NCBI GenBank assembly: GCA_015832175.1
Contig: WJXW01000002.1
Span: forward strand, 806,001-870,000
Direction: 5' to 3'
DNA from: Paraphaeosphaeria minitans
Taxonomy: Eukaryota > Ascomycota > Dothideomycetes > Pleosporales > Didymosphaeriaceae
DNA length: 64,000 nucleotides
Part shown: positions 1 to 11,162 of the stretch, in pieces
How the letters are laid out: every line of letters begins with the position of its first letter
Numbering within the stretch: the stretch's first letter is position 1
The notes under the pieces: generated by a model
Databases searched by the model: none
Told to the model about the DNA's origin: nothing
What the model saw: only the letters and a program-made list of their open reading frames with translations
Made by a program: the position numbers and the translations under genes

Positions 1-2188
1 CAGTTACTAAGGGCAAAGTGTTAGGTATTGTGGAAGTAGCTTAGTGTGAGCCGATCCGGGCGCTTGGGGAGAGCTAATGAGTTATAAGCGATGCAGCTAC
101 TAGCCTGCAGAGCATAACTAACTTCTGTAGGAATATAGATATAGGCTTCCCTAGGGTCGCTAACTTAGATAGAGATTTTATTTATAACGGGTGTGCCCTT
201 TAGGCCTAATGTAGTGAACTCTGCTGTCGCGTTATAAAAAGCTCTCGTAGTTGCGGCGCAGCAAGTTCGCCCAATTACGGCACAGAGAGGTCTTAAAGCA
301 TCAAAAGTCACATCTCGTTTTTGACATGGATTACGAGGAGAGATCATCAATCAAGAGCCTTTCAGACTGCTGAAGATATTATTAATGGTCCAATAAGCAT
401 ATCTCTTTATGAGTTTCCTCGCCATTTTGTGACACAGCGTTGCCAACGTCGTTGCTGAATTGAGTATCGTGTTTTTAGCTGGTAACATCATACTCACTGT
501 TCGTGGTCAAGAGCACATGTTAGAGCAGCCACGGATAGAACTTAGTGTACTGCGTTGCATGTGGTAACGTATCCATCTCCTGGGTAGTCCAGCCATTAGA
601 GTCCTCGGAAGGTAGTCGTAGCTGCCTGTCGCGCACGTTCAAAACCCCAAGCCAGTTCGTCTGCTCGCATTGTCCTTCCGATCTTGTCGATCAAGACCAC
701 CGCAATGGCACACCGGATTACTATCACATATACCACGCTCGTCGTCTCAAGTGACCCATCCTCGTGTGTCGTTATCTTTGCATGAGATACATATATAGTA
801 TGGTTGGCCCACATTTCCGTTCCGATTGAGCGGTCCCGTGGTGCGACGGCTCAGAGAAGTTGTTAAATAGTAGTGGCGACAACGAGGCTGCGAACGGCTG
901 GCTGAGGGCTCTCAGGATCTCAGACACTGGGACATCTGACTCTAGATTAGCAATGCCACATACTACGGTAGCGCTTGCAAATACTGGCCAGAATACGTAG
1001 GATGCCTAGGCCCCAGAGACTCAACCCGGATCGTATCAGTCATTCTTTCAACTTTGTCTATAAGGGCAGCTTTCGCTTACTCCGTCTTGATCAGCAGGAG
1101 GTGTGCTGAATGTAACGACCTGTCTCCCGCGCCGTCCTCTCAACGCGTGGCGAGGGACTAGCCGGAATAGCCCGAAGAATGTGACGGTTAGTTGTTACAC
1201 ACAAATGCACGTTGCCTGCATACAAGACTTAGATCACGTAGATTGGATTCGGGCTTATTCCAAGGGAGCACAACAAACTTGCCGATCGTCTTGCGAAAGC
1301 AGCGGCTGTACACAGTGATGAGGTCAGGATCTAAACTAAGGATGCAAAGGCACACGCGGGGGATCTTCGGACGACAACAGTTTATCCGAGGCAGAGCGTG
1401 TCGGTACGTGTTTGGCTGGTACACTTGCGATGCTGAGTTTGGTGGATGCGATAGTAACGATCGTGTTTAGGAAACTGCCAATGCCGGCATCCTCTTGGTG
1501 ATACACGCCACAGCTAGTGTAAAAGACTTAGCGTCAAAACAGTGAAACAGCGTACTGTGTGTAATAAGCTCGCTAATACACAATGCCACTCGCTTAGGTA
1601 CCCCTGTCACGCTGGGGCTCCTCCAGATTCCGTGTTTTCGCGGAGAAACTGTCGAATTTAGATACTTGTCGAGTAAAAGTAGTTAGGAAGCTCAGACTAT
1701 ATTCTTGTTGTACTCAGCTTTCTTCCTATCCATCTGAAGCGCCACATGAGTCGCATAGTCATACACAGACTAGGAAAACCTACTCAGGCAGCGATCGAGT
1801 GTGCAGCCGATAGCGTTAGCACCACGCTCGTCAAGGATTTAGGAACAGAGGCAAAAGTAGTTGTTCAAAGCTGACATGTAGTGGTTTAAACAATAAATTG
1901 TCCTTAGAAGTTACACTAATCTCTAACCTACTATTCTGTCTCGTGTCATCGTGCGTCTCTTGACGACGGGATGGACAGTAGCAGGACGTTGCCTTTGAGC
2001 TCCCCGCCTACACCAATGCAGCTTAGCGCCATGACAAATGCATCATCCATCCTACCATCCCCACTTCCCCATTATCTACCCCATATTTTCATCTCATTGC
2101 CAAATACAAGTACACCCTCGCGACGGACCTTGCTGTTGCATGCGTATCTTTCAATCCCTCAGATCACCCAATCCGAAGAGTTCCTACC
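1..2188. other. Gene-poor left flank
   Basis: No gene-like reading frame spans this stretch; all frames are broken into pieces under 95 codons, except an open frame at 1971-2405 that is accounted for by exon 2 of the downstream DUF427 gene. The one recognisable item is a decayed RNase H-like segment at about 1239-1320, listed separately. I found no tRNA or rRNA. Confidence 0.6.
1239..1320 (+). mobile_element. Decayed LINE RNase H fragment
   Basis: Joining two frames with one shift near 1263 gives DHVDWIRAYSK followed by GEHNKLADRLAKAAA. That resembles the C-terminal part of the RNase H domain of non-LTR retrotransposons (a W-[IV]-x-A-H-like strand, then GNExADxLAK), with the usual GNE changed to GEH. 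In established LINE architecture this domain lies at the 3' end of ORF2, so this would be a 3' remnant in plus orientation. Flanking sequence is too degraded to read. It may belong to the same family as the intact element at the right end, but that copy leaves the window before its RNase H region, so the two cannot be compared. Confidence 0.45.
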
Positions 2189-3178
2189 ATGGCCGGCACA
2201 TCCGAGTAAGTCATCCACGAAAGGTCCTGGTAGAGGTCACGTTGACCAATATAGTCTCACCAAGCTCGCGCAAAAGCTCGCGTCTGAAGGACCGCACAGG
2301 ATTGAGGCGACGCCGCGGCGGGTGCGCGCGCTGTTTGGTGGGAGTTATGTTCTCGATACCACAAAGGCGTATCACGTGTGGGAGCATCCGTATTACCCAC
2401 AGTGAGATATTAACCCCTTTCTAACCTAGAGTGGCATGCATCCGGGCTTCTCTAAGACAAAAGGCTGTTGCTATGACCAAGGCAACTCACAGACACAGCC
2501 CTACCGACATCATCCCCTAATCCACCCCGCTCTACCCCCCGAATCAGGAACTCCTAACGCATTTCCAGATTCTACATCCCAACCACCGCTCTCACCCCTT
2601 CCGCAAACCTCACCAAAAACTCTTCCGTCTCGGGCACGTCCGACAAAGTCCATTTCGGCACCCTCTCGATAACCAACCCCACCACAAACACCAAGTCCAC
2701 GACCGACCGCGTGCTCGTCTTCAGCACCAAAGACCTCAAAGACCTCGTAAAAATCGACTTCGCCGCGCTAGACCAGTGGTTCGAAGAAGACGTGCCCATC
2801 TACCAGCACCCCAAGGACCCGTTCAAGCGCATCGACATCCTCGCCTCGACGCGGCCCGTCAAAGTCGCGCTAGACGGCGTCACCCTCGCCGAGTCTTCCA
2901 GCCCGCTCTTCCTATTCGAGACGACACTCCCGACGAGATACTATCTCCCGCCCACCTCCGTCAACTGGGAAGTCTTGAGCAAGAGCGACACGATTACGTA
3001 CTGCCCGTACAAAGGCCGCGCGAATTATTATGATGTCAAGGTGAACGGGAACGAGTACAAGGATCTGGCGTGGTACTACCAGTATCCTACGGCGGAGAGC
3101 GCGGCGGTGGTAGGGCATTTGTGCTTTTATAATGAGAAGGTTGATGTGTGGGTTGATGGGGTGAAGGAGGAGCGGTAG
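2189..3178 (+). CDS. DUF427 domain protein
   Basis: Three exons resolve by splice consensus and frame: 2189-2205, 2255-2401 and 2569-3178 (introns of 49 and 167 nt), giving 257 residues. DUF427 (NTP_transf_9 fold) signatures appear twice: TKAYHVWEHPYYPQ then FYIPTTAL in the first half, and RPVKVALDGVTLAES, LFETTLPTRYYLPP, then CPYKGRANYYDV and AWYYQYPTAES in the second. This two-domain layout is common in fungal members. The biochemical role of the family is not established; bacterial homologues are small beta-barrel proteins. The start ATG at 2189 follows a pyrimidine-rich leader and gives MAGTSDLTKLAQKL after splicing. No signal peptide or membrane segment is seen. The neighbour Vps23 is convergent, with stops 160 nt apart. 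Confidence 0.85.
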
Positions 3179-3338
3179 AAACATCAGAAGATGCCACACG
3201 GGGGAAAGTCCGGTTGGAATGACGACACGAAGACGAGATATTGAGGCAGTACCATGTTTATAAGTATGAGGCCGCAGTGGCTATGAGGTGAAGTTTCAAA
3301 TATGTAGCGTATGAAGTGAGATATTTATCTGACGGGCG

Positions 3339-5327
3339 CTATCGCATCCCGTACTCATCGAGTCCCATGCCCCGCGCGATCTTCTTCCCCAGCGCCTTCT
3401 TGAGAAACTGTTCGCGGGCGAGAGCTCGTGTTTGCTGCCAGCCATTAGTATTTGAACAACCCACGTCTCATGACCGGGAGGGACATACCTTGACAAAAAC
3501 ATCCGCCCCGATCTTCCCTCTATCCAATGCCCGTCCAAGGACAAACAACGCTTCGCTTATCCCTCTCTCTTCCGCCGCCACTGCATATAACTGCCCTCCC
3601 ACCACGGTCGGCGCAACAAGCACATCATCCACATCCGGAGCCTTTCTCCTTCTCGCATCCTCCATCACCCTATCCGCTTCCTTCATAGCGTTGTGCAGTA
3701 TCTGCTCATTGGAAGCGAGCGCCGCGTCGAGCTGTTGCAACTGATCAAGTTCAGATTGCAAGCGGGCGTATGCATTTCGAAGTGCAAATTGCTGTGCTTG
3801 GAGAGGTGCGACTGCGGCGTGGTTCTGGGAGACGGTCTGCCGAATTTGGGCCGTGAGAGATGAGGAGAGAGCGTGTAGGACAGCGTCCTTTTCGGGATTA
3901 GGAGGGACGGGTGGTACGTGAAGAGGCTGCTGGGACCCTCTCTGCGAGGGCAGAGTGACTTCTAATGAGTCCATGTCCATGAGATTTGGCGGAGGCACTG
4001 TAGGTTGAGAAGGTTGCTGGGGAGGTTGTTGTTGTTGATGCTGCGCATATTGCTGTGGTGGGTAGTGCTGTGGAGGGCCCTGTTGGTGTGGTGGCTGGAC
4101 TGGTGGAGGCCCATATTGCTGCACCTGCTGTGATGGAGGCCGTTGGTAATGCTGGGAGTGTGAGTTTCTGGATGGATGGGGTTGTTGCGGCGCTTGATGC
4201 TGATAATGCCTACTCGCCGATTGCTGATCTTCGGGGGTAATGGGACTCACTGGGCTCTCTATCCCATAAGATTGCGGAGGGTAGTTTTGTGACTGTACGT
4301 GGGGACGAGGCGGTTTGGCGATTGGTGTTGCTGGGCTCATGTTGTAGCTGGTTTGCCGCGGTGCTGGGTGAGGTGGTCCCTGTTGCTGCCAGTTGTGGTT
4401 CCTCTGCGGCTGTTGATACTGATCTTGATGCTGCGGAGTTTGCTGTGCAGGATGTGGAGGTAACGGCGGTGCCTGCAAGTATCGATCATGCTGCGACTGT
4501 GGTTGAGGAGTCGGTCTGCCCTGCTCGTACGGCTTCGGGGGCTTCGGTGGAGGTGGCGGAGCGCCCGATAAAGGCCCTGGCGAAGGTGAAGCAGTCTGCG
4601 CGCCCTGCATTGATCTCCTCCATTCAGATGGTGGAGGAGGGACAGGCGGGGGTGCTTGCGCAGCGGGCAGATTGTATTGCGGTTGTGATGCTCTGGAACG
4701 CACAGGCGGTTCTTTTGCGAACACGCCCTTCAGGACGGCCAGGAAGTCGTATAGCGTACTCTTCTGTCCTATTGTTAGCGCTCGAGTCCTTGTGCCTGAG
4801 GGTGTGAAGGCAAGCGTGCGCGGCGCATAGTGCACTCACATCCCAGTACTTGGCCCACTGCGCGAGATATGGGTGGTAGACCCTTCCATCGCCGCTGACA
4901 TGTTGCCCCGGCCTTGCAATCATGTCCGGCGAGGGCGTCACGTATACTATCGGCGGTTCTCGGGGGTAGGCGTGTGGTACCCATATTGCGATCGGGAAGC
5001 CAAACGTCTGGCCGCGAAACTGCACCGCTATCGTTCCGCTGAGTTGCAGCAGCAGTGCTGAAGCTCCACTCTCGTATGCTGATGTCGTCAGTATGGGCAG
5101 GCAGGTGCGGCGATGCAAGCTGGGAGCATACTGTAGACGTCGGTGCGTGGGGATAACGATGAATAGGTGGACAACGTCTCGGCGACATCGTGGTACGTGC
5201 GGTGTACATCTGTGTATTCCTGCGGGGCATGCGTCAGTAAAAGTGTGCATCTTGCATGCGCGACGCTCTTTACACTAGGTAGGACGCTGTATAGCCAGTT
5301 GAGCACTTTCTCTGGCACTCCGGCCAT
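3339..5327 (-). CDS. VPS23: ESCRT-I subunit Vps23/Tsg101
   Basis: Five exons resolve: 5327-5274, 5219-5132, 5078-4840, 4763-3489 and 3434-3339, giving 583 residues. The N-terminal UEV domain is clear (VLNWLYSVL, PRTDVYTYESGASALLL, GTIAVQFRGQTFGFPI, RPGQHVSGDGRVYHPYLAQW). UEV domains bind ubiquitin and P(T/S)AP motifs but lack the catalytic Cys of E2 enzymes. A long Pro/Gln-rich linker follows (about residues 140-400), then a coiled coil and the C-terminal steadiness box ending REQFLKKALGKKIARGMGL. It is a core component of ESCRT-I, which sorts ubiquitinated cargo into multivesicular bodies at the endosome; in fungi it also has a role in ambient-pH signalling. The Gln/His/Pro-rich linker is longer than in yeast Vps23. 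Identification is secure. Confidence 0.95.
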
Positions 5328-5751
5328 GCTGTGCTGACGTTCGAGTGTTTGGCGGGGAAGCTACCAGGATGCGGCGTTCAGTAGATCCGCATCATTGACA
5401 CGGCACCTTGGCGCGTACACGCGGCGGGACGAGCCTCAATTATCTGGACGAACACTACAAGCAATGTATCCTGATGTCTGGTTGAGAGCCTGTAATCAGA
5501 TTGGCAATGTCTTTCGCGACAACACATCTCCGCATCACAATTTCATGGTTCAGGCAGCCCCATACTGTGCTTGGAAAATAATAGTTCTCAAACGCTCAAT
5601 GCAATCCTAAACCAGAGCTCCATGGTACTATATTACAGCGAATGCCAGTCGTTGTCGTCATAAACGCCGCAGTGAGCGTCTTCACCCCAAAGCTTCACCA
5701 AGCCACCAACACCTCCCCTATTGTACAGTTTGCCGGGTATCTTCCATCCAA
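5328..5751. other. Intergenic, Vps23 promoter / Nfs1 3' side
   Basis: This 424-bp stretch separates the Vps23 start from the Nfs1 stop, both on the minus strand. It should hold the Vps23 promoter and the Nfs1 terminator. I see no RNA gene or coding signal. Confidence 0.5.
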
Positions 5752-7536
5752 CTAATGCTGGCTCCACTCGATTGTGTTGAGATCAACTCCTTCCTGCACC
5801 AGTTCCCAGAGCGGGCTGAGCTCGCGAAGGAACGTCACGCGCTCCTTCACGGCCTTGAGCACATAGTCGATTTCCTCTTGGGTAGTGAATCGTCCAATGC
5901 CGAATCGAATACTGCTGTGCGCGCTTTCGTCGCTGCTGCCAAGTGCTCGGAGGACGTAGCTGGGTTCGAGGGAAGCCGATGTGCAGGCACTGCCAGATGA
6001 GAGTGCGATATCCTTGAGCGCCATCAAGAGCGACTCGCCCTCGACGTAGGCGAAGGAAACGTTCACGCATCCAGGGTAATGCCGTTCGCGATCGCCGTTC
6101 AGGGTGGTGTGCTCCATTGAAAGCAGACCCTCGAGCAGGCGGTTGGAGAGAGCAGTGATGCGCTTTGTGTCGTACTGTGCGAGGTCAGCTACTAGATCAA
6201 GAGCTTCATATTCGCAAAATTCAAGTTGTTGCAAGAACTCCTAACCCCTGCACATTTGCCAATATAAAATGTCGGTGTCACCCAACTTCAGAAAACCATG
6301 CATGTATAGTGCTGATGGTTATCGCAAAGCAAGGAAGCAATAGGCGCAAGCCAGAAAGACCGGGGATACGTACCTCCATTTCCTGCTTAGCAAGGCGTGC
6401 AGCCTCACCTATACCGACACTCAGGAACGGTGCCAGAGTGCCGCTCCTCAATCCACGCTCTTGCCCGCCACCGCTGATGATGGGGTCAAGGCGGACTCTT
6501 GGCCGTCGTCGGACATAGCACGCGCCAATTCCCTTGGGACCGTAGAGCTTGTGGCCAGAAATCGACATGAGGTCCACATTCATCTTATTGACGTCGAGCG
6601 GGATCTTGCCGACGGCTTGGGCAGCATCGGTGTGGAAGTAGACCTTCTTAGAGCGACACAGCTTTCCAATCTCTTCTACGGGCTGAACAACACCGATTTC
6701 GTTGTTGACAGTCATGATGCTGACCAGTGCGGTTTCGGGCCGTATCGCCGCCTCGAGCTGCGCCAAGTCGATGAGACCGTTGGGCTGTACGGGGAGATAG
6801 GTGATCTGGTAGCCTTCGTCTTGCAAGTGGCGACAGCTGTCCAAGACACACTTGTGTTCGGTCTGGCAAGTGATGATGTGGTTTTTCTTGCCTCCGCGCT
6901 TGAAGAAGCGCGCTACACCCTTGATGGACATGTTGTTGCTCTCGGTGGCGCCGCTCGTGAAGATGATCTCCTTGGGATCTGCGCCAATGAGGTTGGCAAT
7001 GTGCTCGCGGGATTGCTCGACAGCCTTGTCGGTTTCCCAGCCGTAGGCGTGGGTGCGCGAGTGCGGGTTGCCATACAGGCCGGTCATGAATGGCAGCATA
7101 GCGTCGAGCACGCGCGGATCCATGGGGGTGGTGGCCTGGGCATCGAGGTAGATTGGCCTGCTTCCCTCATCCATGATGGTAGCTTGCTTGAGGATTCCTT
7201 CGGTTTGTCAGTGTGGGCCGCTTGGTGGATGACGAGGAAGGAGCTACCTGCTGCGGGACTCATCATGGCATCCGCGCTCATGCCGGTGGAGGGCATCGTC
7301 GCATGCTCTGCCATCGTGCCCGTCTGCTTCAAGAAGGCCTTCTGGTCGGCCTTGATGGTGGTGTCGACATTGACCGTCGCCTGGGAGGGCTTCGTCTCGG
7401 ATACATAATTCCGCTGCCCGGTGGCGTTGGCAGTGCGCGCAGAGACGCGGGAGAAGGCGGAGGCGGGATACCGGCGGGACGCGATGCGGAGGGCCTGCCT
7501 CGCCTGCCTCGCAGCTGTGGGAGCGATGTGCGACAT
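5752..7536 (-). CDS. NFS1: Mitochondrial cysteine desulfurase Nfs1
   Basis: Three exons: 7536 to about 7247, about 7198-6374 and 6174-5752, with a 199-nt second intron. This PLP enzyme takes sulfur from cysteine and supplies it for Fe-S cluster assembly on Isu1 and for tRNA thiolation. Visible signatures are [14 protein letters not shown], the aldehyde-lyase region [20 protein letters not shown], the PLP-lysine motif [12 protein letters not shown], and the mobile loop SSGSACTS with the catalytic Cys. The first roughly 60 residues are Arg/Ala/Ser-rich, as expected for a mitochondrial presequence. I chose the start at 7536 ([16 protein letters not shown]) because an upstream in-frame start would add a non-presequence-like tail. 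The C-terminal WSQH ending is typical of eukaryotic Nfs1. The gene is divergent from the BAR-SH3 gene. Confidence 0.95.
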
Positions 7537-8116
7537 GGTGGTGGATGGGATCAGATGGGGTTGCCGCATAAGCTTTTGCTTGCGAGGGTGCAAAGGTGGA
7601 CGTTCACCTAGGCTGTGCATGACTAAGCCGCAGCGGCTCCGGGTCTAACGCCGACCTTTGCACCACGGTCACCGCGAGCGACTCGCCGACTGGAGCAAGC
7701 CCCGGACGACGCTCGGAAGCATCGGCCCAGCCGAACACCATCGTAACCATGTCAAAGTTCTGGCACCGTCCGTTTCTTCGACAGGAACAGGCTGCCCAAA
7801 CGCTTCTCGCTCCTCGTCGCCCATTCCGCGTATCCGCATTGGCGCATTCACACACTCCCCAATCGCCCTAGCGCGTGCCACAGTGCACCGCCACTCACAG
7901 CCCGGGAGCGTACGTCACTGCCGAAGCGACAAGAAGACCTTCAAAGAGGGCCCGAGCCACGCCCGCAAACGCCTCTGCTCTGCTCTGCTGGCTGCTGCCC
8001 CATACACCCAGTCCCGCTTTGCTGCTGCCTCCCTGCTCCCTGCTCCCTGCTCCCTGCTCCCGCCAACCGCATCGCCGCACATTGATTCACAGCAGAACTA
8101 CCATCGTCGCAACCAA
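7537..8116. other. Divergent promoter, Nfs1 / BAR-SH3 gene
   Basis: The 580 bp lie between two divergent starts. CT-rich tracts run just before the plus-strand ATG, including a 7-bp tandem repeat listed separately, as is common near fungal transcription starts. No other gene is seen. Confidence 0.5.
8031..8061. repeat. Short tandem repeat (CCCTGCT)x4
   Basis: Four exact copies of CCCTGCT in a row plus a partial fifth, about 55 bp upstream of the BAR-SH3 start codon. It is a pyrimidine-rich 5'-leader microsatellite; copy number is probably polymorphic. Confidence 0.85.
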
Positions 8117-9695
8117 ATGAGCTGGAAGGGTCTCACCAAGAGCGTCACTCGGGTACGCCCTGGCTGCGCGCCCATGACGCGCGCCCAAGATGGCTGACAG
8201 CTCTGTGTAGGCGCCGCAGACGTTCAAGCAGAAGTTTAACCTTGTGCGTCTCCCTCTCGACCCTCCTGTCCGCGCCTCCAGCTTTTGCGCCGGATCCCGG
8301 GACAGCGGGGCACCAGGCTAACCAAGGCCACTTGCAGGGCGAAATCACAAAGGATGCCGTCTACATAGATGCCGAGCGGCGCTTTGACGAGCTGGAGAAG
8401 GAGACCAAGAAGCTCCATGAAGAATCCAAAAAGTATGCCATTTTCATCACCTTCCCGCCACTGATGCTAACGCACGTGCAGGTATTTCCAGGCCATAAAT
8501 GGTTCGTAGTCTCGCGCTTCCCCAACTGCCAGCATGGCTTAACCGTAACGTCGCATAGGCATGCTCACCCACCAAATCGAGTTCTCCAAAGCCATCGCCG
8601 AAGTATACAAGCCTATCTCTGGGCGCATGTCAGACCCTGACTCGTTCCACGATGAAGGAAATGCGGCAGGCATCGAAGCATGCGGGCAATATGAGGAGAT
8701 CGTCAAGGAACTACAGGAAACACTGAAGCCCGAGTTGGAGATGATTGAGACGCGCGTCATCAAGCCGGCCGACCAGCTACTCGAAATTATCAAGGCGGTA
8801 CGGAAAATGGCCCTGAAGCGCGACCACAAGCAACTTGACTACGATCGCCACCGAGCGTCGCTTAAGAAGCTCGAGGATAAGAAAGACAAGACGCTCAAGG
8901 ACGAGAAGGCCATGTACCGTGCCGAGGCAGACGTCGAGCAAGCTACACAGGACTACAACTACTTTAATGACCTTCTGAAGGACGAGCTACCCAAACTTTT
9001 CAAACTGGAGCGGGATTTTATTCAGCCGCTCTTCCAGTCGTTCTACTACATGCAGCTCAACGTTTTCTACACCCTCCACGAGCGCATGCAGAGTATCGAC
9101 ATTGGCTACTTCGATCTCACCCTCGACATCGAAGCCGCATACGAGAAGAAGCGCGGCGATGTCCAAGCGCAAGCCGAGGCCATTTCCATGGTCAAGTTCA
9201 AGGTGACCGGCGGTCGCAAACCAGGTCAAGGGTCGAAATACGCTTCGAAAGCATTGGAAGCCAAGTCAGAACGAAGATCATCCACCCTCTCCGCCAGCAC
9301 AGACACACCGCCTCCACCCTACAGTCCTACGCCAGGCGCCGGCGCCATCACGAGTCCACCAGGATCTGCAACGAGTTGGGGATCGGCCGCTAAATCAAAG
9401 GGCGCAGCACCACCCCCACCAAAACCCAAACCATCGAGGTTCAGCGGCGTGCCAGCTACCAAGACCGTCACCGCGTTGTTCGACTACGAGGCGCAGGCAG
9501 AGGGCGATCTGTCATTCATCACAGGCGATGTCATCGAGCTCGTCACGTGGACTGAGAACGTGAACGAGTGGTGGATCGGCAAGGTTCGCGGCAAGCAGGG
9601 TCAATTTCCTGGTAGGCACACTAACTCAACTCACTGGAACATTGGAATCGTAGGCTAACGACGTCTTAGGTAATTATGTTCAGTTCAACCCGTAA
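8117..9695 (+). CDS. HOB1: Hob1/Rvs167-like BAR-SH3 protein
   Basis: Amphiphysin-type protein that senses or bends membranes in endocytosis and actin-patch function. It starts [12 protein letters not shown] (exon 8117-8152), continues [11 protein letters not shown] and [20 protein letters not shown], and joins [17 protein letters not shown] through a very short exon around 8482-8500. The BAR domain covers about residues 20-240 (coiled helices, [19 protein letters not shown]). A Ser/Pro linker with [10 protein letters not shown] and [15 protein letters not shown] follows. The C-terminal SH3 domain ([37 protein letters not shown]) is completed by a last exon ending VQFNP at 9695. The MSWKG start and overall order match fission yeast Hob1 better than budding yeast Rvs167. 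The SH3 ALYDY position reads ALFDY, an ordinary substitution. Confidence 0.93.
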
Positions 9696-11162
9696 GGGCA
9701 GAAAGAGATCCACATAGATTCTGATTCCGGTGACTTGTCCTCGTTTTAGCGGGGAGGAGAGGCGGCTTCTGTTGGTTAGCATCATGGAGCCCTTGCATAC
9801 CAGATCTTGTTTTCGAAGCTTAATATTGAGAACTATACTTATCCATATCATCACTTGATCATACGCGCCAGGAAACCATGTCAACAGGTCTCACTCTCCT
9901 GACAGATCACTGTACAGCCAAGACTTTTCCATGCTGATCGAATGGCCTTCGTGAAATGGGATCCGTAAGTCCAAATGGACATAGAGCATGAGCATCGGAT
10001 AGCGTACCGTACGGGCACAGGTTTTGTACAAACAGGGAAACGTAAAATGAACCTCGCTAATGAGGACAAGAATTCCCTCATGATTGGATGGGAGTTCATA
10101 CCTTACTCCAACCATCATCTCTCAAATTACAACAGTTTCCCCTGCCTTAGAGAGAGGGGGGATTTTACTCGCTAATGCATTTTTCTTCACAGGATGAGCG
10201 ACAGAGAACCTTCCCAGCCCGATTCAAGATGAAGTTCGCGCACATGGTAGGCACCCACCATAACTCATTGTACAATAAGCTTACAAACGTATAACAGTGC
10301 AACCACCGGCTGCAAGTTATACGTAGTACTTGAGGCACTAGTACGTCGTGTACTCTGCAAGTATGCTCTTCTCCTCGTCTGCAGGGCGGATACCATCAGC
10401 TGTTACATTGATGAATGCGGCTTTTAGGACGAGAAGGATGGCTCTATGACGCGCATTCACGTTCTATGTCATCTGCTCTGCCAATGTATGATAGAGAAAA
10501 TACGATGGACTGAACGAGTATCATCTGCGGAACTGTTCATATCTCGATATGTGACGGAGGGTGGCCTACAAGTGTGAGATATTGACGAACATGGCGCCCG
10601 GTCTAACCCAGTTGCGGGTCGTAGGTAGGTATTAGCACAGGTCATTGCTGGGGCAGAGTACTCGTAGCGTATGATATAGTAGAGTGGGTGTCTCCATTCG
10701 CAATTCTGTTGAGTACAGGCATGCAATGTACCTATACGGTACTGTTGCCTGATATCACACTCGTCCCGTTCACTAAATATAGCCTTGAATGTAAAGTGGT
10801 GTGGTCAGGGGTCAGGGGTCCGGCTTCAACCTCCTGCTCCAGACCGTATGCCTATCTGTTCGTCACGATTCGTGAAATCGATTAGTACAGATACTGACTT
10901 TCAAAGCGGCCATGATGTTGCTCCAGACCATCTTGCACCGCCTGTTTGGGGCGCAGTGATTTGGTGCAGGAAGCAATTTGCCGGTGCCAAGGCTGAGCAA
11001 TTTCCACCACAGCGCCTCCTGCGTCGCTGCCTAGAGAAAGACCAGTCGCTCGCTGTCGCTAATCCCTTCCTCTTTGTCCTTCTGTTCTTACACCTCAGTC
11101 TCTCGTTTTTCTTATTTTTCAGCGCATTTTTGCGTGTCCACTCGCTCTGTATATACCTGATC
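9696..11162. other. Intergenic, no gene seen
   Basis: About 1.5 kb with only short unconvincing frames. The right half should be the promoter and leader of the four-TM protein gene (a CT-rich run precedes its ATG). Around 10803-10822 there is a short direct repeat of ggtcagg/ggggtca. No tRNA signature was found. Confidence 0.5.

Noticed and set aside
6461..7408. 315-codon plus-strand frame antisense to Nfs1
   Set aside because: It is the mirror of the highly conserved Nfs1 coding strand and shows no family features of its own.
10803..10822. Telomere-like or regulatory repeat (ggtcagg)
   Set aside because: Only two to three imperfect units and no match to the fungal telomere repeat.
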